Positions 1 through 5,307 of a stretch of DNA of 7,707 nt are shown here, piece by piece (within the stretch, counting starts at the first letter, position 1; each line of letters begins with the position of its first letter). The translations under genes were made by a program, and so were the position numbers. The notes under the pieces were generated by a model that was not told the origin of the DNA, searched no databases, and worked only from the letters and a program-made list of their open reading frames with translations. Where the stretch lies: contig JAMWCA010000058.1 in the NCBI GenBank assembly GCA_023819545.1, positions 1 through 7,707 of the forward strand. The letters run 5' to 3'. Origin of the DNA: Candidatus Omnitrophota bacterium (GTDB taxonomy: Bacteria > Ratteibacteria > UBA8468 > B48-G9 > JAFGKM01).

Positions 1-347
1 CATCCATGACTTACTGCATCTGCTTTTTCTTTTTTTGCTATTTTTATCACTCCTTCAGCAATTAATGGTCTTGATAGGGATGTTGCAAGTGGATATTTTT
101 CCTGATAAATTGCACCTGCTCTAAAAGAAGGAATAATATACTCTTTTACAAATTTTTCTCTTAAGTCCTCATAATAAAACTTTTTTGCTCCTGCTTTTTT
201 AGCCCTTTCTTCAAGTATTTCAGGTGCTTCTAATTTTTGTCCTATATTTGAAGTATAAGCAATTATTTCAGCATTATATTTTTCTTTCAAATATCTTATT
301 GCAACCGATGTATCAAGTCCTCCAGAGTAAGCAATCACTATTTTCAT
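1..347 (-). CDS. argG: Argininosuccinate synthase, N-terminal part (cut by left edge)
   Basis: This enzyme joins citrulline and aspartate, using ATP, to make argininosuccinate, the penultimate step of arginine synthesis in the cytoplasm. About 115 N-terminal residues are visible. They open with MKIVIAYSGGLDTSVA, in which the PP-loop SGGLDTS (residues 8-14) is the ATP pyrophosphatase signature of the family. Further on are YPLATSLSRPLIAE and the start of ADAVSHG, both in family order and spacing; the rest lies beyond the left edge. The start is fixed by a strong AAGGAGG Shine-Dalgarno at 354-360, six bases before the ATG. That site overlaps the stop codon of the upstream gene, so the two genes are in one operon. 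An ArgA-like acetyltransferase lies two genes upstream, which supports an arginine context. Confidence 0.96.
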   Translation of the reverse strand, partial: MKIVIAYSGGLDTSVAIRYLKEKYNAEIIAYTSNIGQKLEAPEILEERAKKAGAKKFYYEDLREKFVKEYIIPSFRAGAIYQEKYPLATSLSRPLIAEGVIKIAKKEKADAVSHG

Positions 348-353
348 TTTTTG

Positions 354-360
354 CCTCCTT
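354..360 (-). promoter_or_regulatory. argG Shine-Dalgarno overlapping the upstream stop
   Basis: The minus strand reads AAGGAGG, a near-perfect anti-16S match, ending six bases before the argG ATG at 347. Its first two bases are the last two of the TAA stop codon (359-361) of the preceding gene. Ribosomes finishing that gene therefore end on the argG initiation site. It is the strongest ribosome binding site in the left half of the leftward operon. Confidence 0.85.
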
Positions 361-1465
361 AAATAATTTTTTCTTCCCTTAATTTTTTAAATAATTTTAC
401 CCTATCTATTAATAAGGCACCAAATCCAACTGGTGTTGCAATTATATTACTTATTATTTTAAGTGTTGGATTTAAAGAGAGTAGATTGAAAACTAAAATT
501 CCTGAAAAAATTGATAGAATCCAGATAATTTTACTATCATCAAATTTATAAAAAACATTTCTTGCAAGACAGATAAAAATAAAACCTCTTGAAATGTATA
601 GAGAAGAGGCAAAAATAGTGATTAATATTAATCCAGTTGGGACTCCTATTATAGTAATCAGAAAAATTAAGATGAAAAAACTGAAAATAATAATGAAAAA
701 AATGCCTAAAAAAAAAGATTTAATAAAATTTCTTCCAGAAGTTAATGTTGTAGATTGAAGCAAATTAGGAGTAAACAAAAGAAGTAAAAAATATGTAAAA
801 AACATAGAAAAAAAGGAATAAATGAATTTCAATTTTTTAAAGATTGCTGTCTTCTCCTTTATCTTTTCTCCATAAGGTTTTTTCCACTCAATTTTCCCTT
901 TTATTTGCACATCAGGGAGAAGAATTTTTTCGGGAGAGTAATATATTAAATCTCCAAGAATTTTTGTTCCTTTTTCAATTTCAATTTCTTTTCCGTGAAT
1001 ATTGAGGTCGGAAAAAATGCCTGAGATTTTTATTTCCTTTCCATAAATAAAGCTTTTCTGTTTTATCTCTGTATTTTTAAGAAAAACATAATTTCCTATT
1101 ATCCTCAGATTTCCACCTATTTCTGAATTTTCCAAAATTAAGTTTCTTGTTATACAAGTAAAACTACCTTTTGTTTTGCCATTAAAAATTATTTTATTAC
1201 CGATAGAATAAAAATCATTTGTAGTAAAAAGAGTTAAATTTTGAGTTAAAGCAATTGAAATGAAATCTCCATATATTTTCAGATTCCCATTTATTTTTTT
1301 CCCCATTCCAATAAATTCATTTTTAAATATACCTGATAAATCAATATTTTCTCCAATGGCAAAAATTTCTTCTTCTAAACCATTTATCTTTACCTCATCT
1401 TTTATAAAGACCTTTGAAAAACAAAGAAAAGGAAAAATTATAAGTAAAAAAAAGATTTTTTTCAT
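359..1465 (-). CDS. Secreted beta-helix (bactofilin-like) domain with C-terminal multi-pass membrane region, function unknown
   Basis: I do not recognise a characterised protein here. The 368 residues begin with a signal-peptide-like segment (MKKIFFLLIIFPFLCFS, probable cleavage near residue 17; no lipobox). Residues about 25-195 are a run of short repeats of hydrophobic and glycine-bearing strands, such as FAIGENIDLSG, GNLKIYGDFIS, GGNLRIIGNYVFL and IHGKEIEIEKG. This is the pattern of the polymer-forming/bactofilin beta-helix. After a lysine-rich stretch (195-213) come four or five hydrophobic segments, near 214-232, 251-274, 276-299, 311-330 and possibly 335-353. They include IIGVPTGLI and ATPVGFGALL, glycine-proline turns typical of the membrane part of such proteins. 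I infer an extracytoplasmic solenoid anchored in the inner membrane. The start forms an ATGA overlap with the upstream acetyltransferase stop, so translation is probably coupled, and no Shine-Dalgarno is evident. Its place between two arginine genes does not reveal a role. Confidence 0.8.
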   Translation of the reverse strand: MKKIFFLLIIFPFLCFSKVFIKDEVKINGLEEEIFAIGENIDLSGIFKNEFIGMGKKINGNLKIYGDFISIALTQNLTLFTTNDFYSIGNKIIFNGKTKGSFTCITRNLILENSEIGGNLRIIGNYVFLKNTEIKQKSFIYGKEIKISGIFSDLNIHGKEIEIEKGTKILGDLIYYSPEKILLPDVQIKGKIEWKKPYGEKIKEKTAIFKKLKFIYSFFSMFFTYFLLLLFTPNLLQSTTLTSGRNFIKSFFLGIFFIIIFSFFILIFLITIIGVPTGLILITIFASSLYISRGFIFICLARNVFYKFDDSKIIWILSIFSGILVFNLLSLNPTLKIISNIIATPVGFGALLIDRVKLFKKLREEKII

Positions 1466-1935
1466 TTTGCTAAAATTTTCATCATAGGAATTTCATCACA
1501 TTTTGGAAATTTTGGACAATTAATACAATCAATCCATATTTTATGTGGTAGTTTTTGCTTTGAGATTTTTTCAAATCCTAATTTACTGAAAAAAGCAGGA
1601 TTATTAGTGAGAACAAATACTTTTTTAATTTTAATCTGCTCTGCTTCTTTTAACAATTCTTCCACTATTTTTTTCCCATATCCCTTTTTCTGATACTTCT
1701 TTTTTATCGCAACAGATCTTATCTCTGCAAGGTCTCTCCAGATAATTTTTAAAGCACCACAACCAATCACTTTGCCATTTTTTTCTATTATAGAAAAATC
1801 TCTTATCCTTTCGTATATCTGATTTATAGATAGAGGAAGCATTTTTCCTTCTTCAGCAAATTTATTCACTATCTGCCTTATAAATGGAACATCCTCTAAT
1901 CTACTTTTTCTTATAATAATATCTTCTTTTTTCAT
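1462..1935 (-). CDS. argA: GNAT acetyltransferase, likely short-form N-acetylglutamate synthase (ArgA-like)
   Basis: This is a 157-residue single-domain GNAT protein. Residues DLAEIRSVAI (68-77) followed by QKKGYGKK (82-89) form the acetyl-CoA pyrophosphate-binding loop (Q-x-x-G-x-G), and VFVLTNNPAFFSKLGFEKI (106-124) is the usual C-terminal half. The tail LPHKIWIDCINCPKFPKCDE has three cysteines (C137, C140, C146). It is characteristic, from memory, of the short ArgA group, which includes mycobacterial ArgA and the acetyltransferase domain fused to some ArgH proteins. That family acetylates glutamate to begin arginine synthesis. The presence of argG two genes downstream supports this, but substrate specificity is inferred. 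A GGAGGAG site at 1948-1954 precedes the ATG by 12 bases. The start overlaps the purN stop by four bases (ATGA), and the stop overlaps the next start in the same way. Confidence 0.85.
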   Translation of the reverse strand: MKKEDIIIRKSRLEDVPFIRQIVNKFAEEGKMLPLSINQIYERIRDFSIIEKNGKVIGCGALKIIWRDLAEIRSVAIKKKYQKKGYGKKIVEELLKEAEQIKIKKVFVLTNNPAFFSKLGFEKISKQKLPHKIWIDCINCPKFPKCDEIPMMKILAK

Positions 1936-2540
1936 CTTATATAAACTCTCCTCCCTACAATACTTACTCTTCCCTCAGCAATTAATCTAATTGCTAAGGG
2001 ATAAATAATATGTTCTTTTTCTTGGATTCTTTTGTGAAGTGTTTCAGGAGTGTCGTCCTGTAGAATTGGAACAACTGCTTGCAAAATAATAGGGCCAGAA
2101 TCAATTCCTTCATCAACAAAATGAACAGTACATCCAGTAAATCTGGCTCCATATTCAAGCGCTTGTTTCCAACTTTCAAGTCCAGGAAAGGAAGGTAGTA
2201 AGGAGGGATGAATATTTATAATTTTATTTGGAAAATTTTTAATAAAATTTTTTCTCAATATACGCATAAAACCTGCAAGACATACAAGATTAACTTTATT
2301 TTCTTTTAAGACATCAATATATTTAGTTTCGGTCTCTTTATCAAGTATTGTTTTATATTTTTCACATGGTATACAGATACTTTTAATTCCTTCCCTTTTA
2401 GCCCTTTCTAAAGCATATGCATCAGGATTGTCACTTATCACAATTCCAATTTTAATTGGTAAATTTTCTTCCTTTATATAATCTATTATTGCCTGTAAAT
2501 TTGTTCCTTTCCCTGAAGCAAGAACACCTATTGTAAACAT
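1932..2540 (-). CDS. purN: Phosphoribosylglycinamide formyltransferase (GAR transformylase)
   Basis: This enzyme transfers a formyl group from 10-formyltetrahydrofolate to GAR, the third step of purine synthesis. The 202-residue length is normal for PurN. Seen in order are the phosphate-binding loop VLASGKGTNLQAI (6-18) and the catalytic block INIHPSLLPSFPG (108-120), with N109 and H111 matching the active-site Asn and His. Next is GCTVHFVDEGIDSGPIILQ (136-154), in which D147 matches the catalytic Asp. All catalytic residues are present. The ATG is preceded by an AGAGGA site at 2550-2555 with nine bases of spacing. The start lies 13 bases inside the end of the MerR-type gene in another frame, and the stop overlaps the acetyltransferase start (ATGA). 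Other purine genes are not in view. Confidence 0.97.
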   Translation of the reverse strand: MFTIGVLASGKGTNLQAIIDYIKEENLPIKIGIVISDNPDAYALERAKREGIKSICIPCEKYKTILDKETETKYIDVLKENKVNLVCLAGFMRILRKNFIKNFPNKIINIHPSLLPSFPGLESWKQALEYGARFTGCTVHFVDEGIDSGPIILQAVVPILQDDTPETLHKRIQEKEHIIYPLAIRLIAEGRVSIVGRRVYIR

Positions 2541-2836
2541 TTTTTTATTTCCTCTAATTTTTTTGAAATCTTTTTTAATAATTTAACACATTCTTTTTTA
2601 TTTTCCAACTTTTTTTCTTTCAATTTTTTCTTTACACCCTTGATTTTTAATCCATTGTTATAAATTAATCTTCTTATATTTTTTAGCATTTCAATATCTT
2701 TATCTGTATAAATTCTGTTACCTTTTCTGTCCCTCATTATTTTAAGATTTAGTTGTTTTTCCCAATATCTTAAAATATGAGGTTGAATATCCAATAATTT
2801 TGAAGCATCTCTAATATAATAAAATTTATTTTTCAT
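2528..2836 (-). CDS. Small MerR-family DNA-binding protein without effector domain
   Basis: The 102-residue protein opens with a MerR-type winged helix-turn-helix: YYIRDASKLLDIQPHILRYW (6-25), then the wing and second helix region RKGNRIYTDKDIEMLKNI (37-54), followed by LIYNNGLKIKGVKKKLKE (57-74). The rest (about 75-100) is a lysine- and glutamate-rich helix that could form the antiparallel dimer coiled coil. There is no ligand- or metal-binding domain behind it, so the signal it responds to, if any, cannot be guessed. The two cysteines (C83, C100) are not in a recognisable metal-binding arrangement. It overlaps gpsA upstream by four bases (ATGA) and purN downstream by 13 bases, so it is transcribed with them. 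Autoregulation of this operon is possible but unsupported: I saw no clear MerR-type operator. Confidence 0.85.
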   Translation of the reverse strand: MKNKFYYIRDASKLLDIQPHILRYWEKQLNLKIMRDRKGNRIYTDKDIEMLKNIRRLIYNNGLKIKGVKKKLKEKKLENKKECVKLLKKISKKLEEIKKCLQ

Positions 2837-3819
2837 TCTCTTTTAAGTTCTCTAAGCATAAGTTTTTTTATTTCTTCTTTTAAATCGCTATTTTCATAAA
2901 TAATTCTATAAATTGCCTCTGTTATTGGAAGTTCAATTTTAAATTTTTTGCTCAATTCATAAAATGCTTTTGTTGTTGGAATTCCTTCAATTACCATTTT
3001 TGCCTCTTTCAGATATTTTTCCTTCCCAACTTTTACAATCGCTTCCCCAAAAGACCGATTTCTACTATATTTTGAAAATGAAGTTGTTATTAAATCCCCA
3101 ATACCAGAAAGTCCTCTGAATGTTTTTTCTTCCCCTCCTAAAAAAGTTCCAATTTTTATCATTTCATTGAGACCTCTTGTAATATATGAAGATTTTGTAT
3201 TTATTCCAAGTTTAAGTCCATCAATTATACCTGCGCCAATTGCAACTATATTTTTAAAAGCACCGCCAATTTCCACGCCAATTATATCAGTACTTGAATA
3301 AATTCTAAAATTTTCGCAACTTATTATTCTTTGAAGATATTCTGAGATACCAAAATTTTTTGAAGCCATCACAGCAGCAGTTGGATATCCTTTAACAATT
3401 TCTCTTGCAATTGTTGGACCAGATAAAACAACAAAATTATCTGTTTTAATATATTCTGAGAAAATTTCTGACATTCTTTTTCCTGTTTGGAATTCAAGAC
3501 CTTTTGTTCCTATTATTACATATTGGTTTTTATATATATTTTTTAAATTTTCAATTGTTGTTCTAAAAAAAGAAGACCTTACAACAATTATAAGAATTTC
3601 AGAGTCGTTGACAACTTCTTCTAAAGAATTAGATATAATTACTTTTTTTGGAATTTTAACACCTTTGAAATAATTCACATTCTCTCTTTTTTTGACTAAT
3701 ATTTCATAATTTTCTTTTAATGGTTCCCACAGATGAACTATATATTTTAATTTGTTAAAAATTATAGAAAGCGCAATCCCCCAGCCACCACTACCAATTA
3801 TTCCTATTTTTTTATCCAT
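2833..3819 (-). CDS. gpsA: NAD(P)-dependent glycerol-3-phosphate dehydrogenase
   Basis: This enzyme reduces dihydroxyacetone phosphate to sn-glycerol-3-phosphate, the backbone of bacterial phospholipids. The 328 residues cover the full family length. The N-terminal dinucleotide fold carries GSGGWG (9-14, G-x-G-x-x-G). GTKGLE (104-109) and SGPTIAREIVKGYPTAA (133-149) are standard family blocks. GVEIGGAFKNIVAIGAGI (181-198) contains the catalytic lysine K189. GLSGIGDLITT (236-246), SRNRSFG (252-258) and the ending LMLRELKRE complete the pattern. It starts 16 bases inside the 3' end of plsY in another frame, with a modest AGGA site at 3830-3833. The pairing with plsY, which uses its product, makes a local phospholipid module. 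Confidence 0.98.
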   Translation of the reverse strand: MDKKIGIIGSGGWGIALSIIFNKLKYIVHLWEPLKENYEILVKKRENVNYFKGVKIPKKVIISNSLEEVVNDSEILIIVVRSSFFRTTIENLKNIYKNQYVIIGTKGLEFQTGKRMSEIFSEYIKTDNFVVLSGPTIAREIVKGYPTAAVMASKNFGISEYLQRIISCENFRIYSSTDIIGVEIGGAFKNIVAIGAGIIDGLKLGINTKSSYITRGLNEMIKIGTFLGGEEKTFRGLSGIGDLITTSFSKYSRNRSFGEAIVKVGKEKYLKEAKMVIEGIPTTKAFYELSKKFKIELPITEAIYRIIYENSDLKEEIKKLMLRELKRE

Positions 3820-4403
3820 GGAAGATTAATCCTATTTTCATTTTTGTTTAAAAGCCGTTTAAGATTTTTCCTATGAGTATAAAGTATAAAGATAAAAATA
3901 AAGATACTCACATAAAAAAGAAATTTATCTTTCATTAAAAAAAATGTAAAAATTGGTAGAAAAAAAGCACCAACAATTGAACCAAGTGAAACATATTGAG
4001 TGGAAAAAACGATAATTAGCCAAAATATAAAAGATAATAATGCCGGTAAGGGGAAAAGCCCAATTACAACCCCGAAACTTGTTGAAACACCTTTTCCCCC
4101 TTTCCCTTTTAAAAAAATTGAAAAGGAATGTCCTAATATTGATAAGACGCCGCCAAATAATATAATAGAATTTTGGAAATTGAAAATTTTCCCAATACTA
4201 ACTGGGATAAAGCCCTTTAAAATATCTAAAATTAAAACAGGGATTCCTAACTTCCATCCACAAACTCTATAAACATTTGTAGCACCAATATTTCCACTTC
4301 CAAATTTACGGATATCTATTCTCTTAAAAATTTTACAAAATAAATAACCAAACGGAATACTTCCTACCAGATAACTAAAAATCAAATAGTATAACTTATT
4401 CAC
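3804..4403 (-). CDS. plsY: Glycerol-3-phosphate acyltransferase PlsY (GTG start)
   Basis: PlsY is an inner-membrane enzyme that transfers the acyl group of acyl-phosphate to position 1 of glycerol-3-phosphate, giving lysophosphatidic acid. The 199-residue multi-pass protein shows the family motifs in order: GSIPFGYL (14-21), the glycine-rich loop GSGNIGATN (35-43), GHSFSIFLKGKGGKGVST (91-108), and the C-terminal HRKNLKRLLNKNENRI (177-192). The start is GTG at 4401-4403, one base after the TAA of the corrinoid gene (TAATGTG). The nearby ATG at 4403-4405 runs straight into TGA and cannot be used. No Shine-Dalgarno is visible, so initiation probably depends on ribosomes ending the upstream gene. 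It shares 16 bases with gpsA, the enzyme that supplies its substrate. Confidence 0.97.
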   Translation of the reverse strand: MNKLYYLIFSYLVGSIPFGYLFCKIFKRIDIRKFGSGNIGATNVYRVCGWKLGIPVLILDILKGFIPVSIGKIFNFQNSIILFGGVLSILGHSFSIFLKGKGGKGVSTSFGVVIGLFPLPALLSFIFWLIIVFSTQYVSLGSIVGAFFLPIFTFFLMKDKFLFYVSIFIFIFILYTHRKNLKRLLNKNENRINLPWIKK

Positions 4404-4404
4404 A

Positions 4405-5043
4405 TTATAAACCGAGGAGTTCTTTAACTTTATCTACAGCACTTGCAGCATCAGGTGCATAACCATCAGCACCAATTTCATCTGCAAATTCTTGAGTAAC
4501 AGGAGCCCCTCCAATAATTATTTTAAGATTATCTCTTACTCCTTCTTTTTTCAAAGCTTCAATTGTTTCTTTCATCTGAATCATTGTTGTTGTCAAGAGT
4601 GCACTCATTCCAATAACCTGCACTCCAGATTTTGCCGCTTCAACAAATTTCTCTGGTGGAACATCTATCCCTAAGTCAATAACTTCAAAGCCAGCTCCTT
4701 TCCACATCATAACAACAAGATTTTTTCCTATATCATGTAAATCACCTTTAACTGTTCCTATTGCAAGTTTAGCAATTGGTTTTATCCCTGACTGGACAAT
4801 TAATGGTTCAAGTAAACTCATTCCCCTATTCATTGCTCTTGCTGCTATTAAAACTTCAGGTACATAACATTCATTATTTTTAAATTTTTCTCCAACTACA
4901 CTCATTCCTGCAATCAAACCTTCATTCAATATTTTTTCTACAGGCAAATTTTCTTTAATCGCTTTATCTACCAACTCTTCTGTCTTTTTCATATCGCCCT
5001 TAATTACACTCTCTTTAATTCCATTTAACAAATCATTTGTCAT
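4405..5043 (-). CDS. Corrinoid (B12-binding) protein of methyltransferase systems, MtaC/MtbC-like
   Basis: The 212-residue protein is a two-domain methyl carrier. Residues about 1-88 are the helical cap domain (EGLIAGMSVVGEKFKNNECYVPEVLIAARAM region, 41-71). Residues about 90-212 are the Rossmann-type cobalamin domain. The latter has the signature D-x-H-x-x-G as DLHDIGKN (101-108), where H103 would be the lower ligand of cobalt. It also has SALLTTT (147-153) and GGAPVT (178-183). The family carries a methyl group on cobalt between a substrate-specific methyltransferase and a second acceptor, such as a thiol or tetrahydrofolate. No partner methyltransferase or reductive activase is in the window, so the methyl donor cannot be named. 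The ATG has an AGGAGGG site at 5049-5055 with five bases of spacing. It is the first gene of the leftward operon. Confidence 0.93.
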   Translation of the reverse strand: MTNDLLNGIKESVIKGDMKKTEELVDKAIKENLPVEKILNEGLIAGMSVVGEKFKNNECYVPEVLIAARAMNRGMSLLEPLIVQSGIKPIAKLAIGTVKGDLHDIGKNLVVMMWKGAGFEVIDLGIDVPPEKFVEAAKSGVQVIGMSALLTTTMIQMKETIEALKKEGVRDNLKIIIGGAPVTQEFADEIGADGYAPDAASAVDKVKELLGL

Positions 5044-5048
5044 TTTTT

Positions 5049-5055
5049 CCCTCCT
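5049..5055 (-). promoter_or_regulatory. Shine-Dalgarno of the corrinoid gene
   Basis: The minus strand reads AGGAGGG, five bases before the ATG at 5043. It is a strong initiation site at the head of the leftward operon and supports this ATG as the start. Confidence 0.8.
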
Positions 5056-5075
5056 TTTTTATTTAATATTTTTTT

Positions 5076-5103
5076 ATTTAATCATAACTTTTTTTTTTGT
5101 CAA
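5076..5103 (-). promoter_or_regulatory. Predicted sigma-70-type promoter of the leftward operon
   Basis: The minus strand carries a perfect -35 hexamer TTGACA (5098-5103). After a 16-base spacer comes TTAAAT (5076-5081), a 4/6 match to the -10 consensus. The spacer includes most of a run of ten A bases (5089-5098). Transcription would start near 5069, giving a leader of only about 25 bases before the corrinoid ATG. The -35 box is convincing and the -10 is only fair. It is the only promoter I can see for the eight leftward genes. Confidence 0.6.
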
Positions 5104-5111
5104 GAAAATAT

Positions 5112-5140
5112 TTTACACAAAACAATAAAAATAGTAAAAT
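5112..5140 (+). promoter_or_regulatory. Predicted promoter of tRNA-Val (and possibly dnaK)
   Basis: TTTACA (5112-5117, 5/6 to consensus) is followed by a 17-base spacer and TAAAAT (5135-5140, 5/6). This geometry puts the transcription start around 5147, a few bases before the tRNA 5' end at 5151, as expected for a tRNA promoter. Since no terminator is seen after the tRNA, it may also transcribe dnaK. Confidence 0.7.
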
Positions 5141-5150
5141 TAAATAATAG

Positions 5151-5223
5151 GGGCGGTTAGCTCAGTGGTTAGAGCACTACCCTTACAAGGTAGGGGCCGC
5201 AGGTTCAAATCCTGCACCGCCTA
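5151..5223 (+). tRNA. tRNA-Val (anticodon UAC)
   Basis: The 73-base gene folds as a full cloverleaf. The acceptor 5' strand is GGGCGGT (5151-5157), pairing with ACCGCCT (5216-5222). The D arm is GCTC/GAGC (5160-5163, 5172-5175). The anticodon stem is CTACC/GGTAG around the loop CTTACAA, with anticodon TAC at 5184-5186, which reads GUA and probably other valine codons. A five-base variable loop (5194-5198) follows, then the T arm GCAGG/CCTGC around TTCAAAT. The discriminator is A (5223). The 3' CCA is not encoded and must be added after transcription. The first acceptor pair is G1-U72, a wobble, instead of the usual G-C. Identity as valine is clear from the anticodon and general sequence. Confidence 0.96.
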
Positions 5224-5259
5224 CGTAGTTAAAATATTACTTTCCGTTTTAGAATGAAA

Positions 5260-5297
5260 CCTTAAGAAATTTATTTTCATCTAAATATTTCAAAAGG
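5260..5297 (+). promoter_or_regulatory. Possible SD-sequestering hairpin in the dnaK leader (candidate RNA thermometer)
   Basis: CCTT (5260-5263) can pair with AAGG (5294-5297), the first four bases of the dnaK Shine-Dalgarno. Above an AA/AA internal loop, GAAAT (5266-5270) pairs with ATTTC (5287-5291) and TTA (5271-5273) with TAA (5282-5284), leaving a two-base bulge (5285-5286). The loop is TTTTCATC. The helix is almost all A-U and interrupted, as in known RNA thermometers of heat-shock genes. In so AT-rich a region such pairing can arise by chance, and only hand pairing was done. Confidence 0.35.
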
Positions 5298-5300
5298 AGG
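5294..5300 (+). promoter_or_regulatory. dnaK Shine-Dalgarno
   Basis: AAGGAGG stands seven bases before the ATG at 5308 and fixes the start. It is a strong site, and its first four bases can be paired in the leader hairpin described at 5260-5297. Confidence 0.88.
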
Positions 5301-5307
5301 TTAGAAA

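Larger units (their letters stand above)
5224..5307 (+). other. Intergenic leader between tRNA-Val and dnaK
   Basis: These 84 bases hold no gene. No GC-rich hairpin followed by a T run is present after the tRNA, so read-through into dnaK is plausible. A TAGAAT hexamer at 5250-5255 (5/6 to the -10 consensus) has no good -35 upstream at 16 to 18 bases, so an independent dnaK promoter is only a weak possibility. No CIRCE (TTAGCACTC inverted repeat) and no sigma-32-type boxes are seen. The 3' half contains the possible hairpin at 5260-5297 and the dnaK ribosome binding site. Confidence 0.6.

Noticed and set aside
1260..1487. Plus-strand open frame of 75 codons
   Set aside because: It lies wholly opposite the beta-helix gene and the acetyltransferase end, has low-complexity Phe/Ile/Lys/Ser content, and no ribosome binding site or recognisable domain.
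1994..2179. Second minus-strand frame of 61 codons inside purN
   Set aside because: It overlaps the catalytic part of purN in another frame and shows no domain or start signal.
4000..4272. Plus-strand open frame of 90 codons opposite plsY
   Set aside because: It is the reverse complement of conserved PlsY motifs, and its Pro/Lys-rich composition is an artefact of that. No start signal is visible.
5089..5098. Run of ten T bases as a terminator tail
   Set aside because: There is no stem before it on the plus strand. It is better explained as the A-tract spacer of the leftward promoter.
5044..5150. Possible cobalamin riboswitch upstream of the corrinoid gene
   Set aside because: The predicted leader is only about 25 bases, and even the whole interval is too short and too AT-rich for a B12-box aptamer. 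No matching motif was seen.
5221..5228. CTACGTAG palindrome at the tRNA 3' end as an integration (att) site
   Set aside because: No integrase gene, tRNA 3'-end duplicate or other mobile-element sign is in the window.
5224..5307. CIRCE element or sigma-32 promoter before dnaK
   Set aside because: Neither a TTAGCACTC-type inverted repeat nor CTTGAA/CCCCAT-like boxes are present in the leader.
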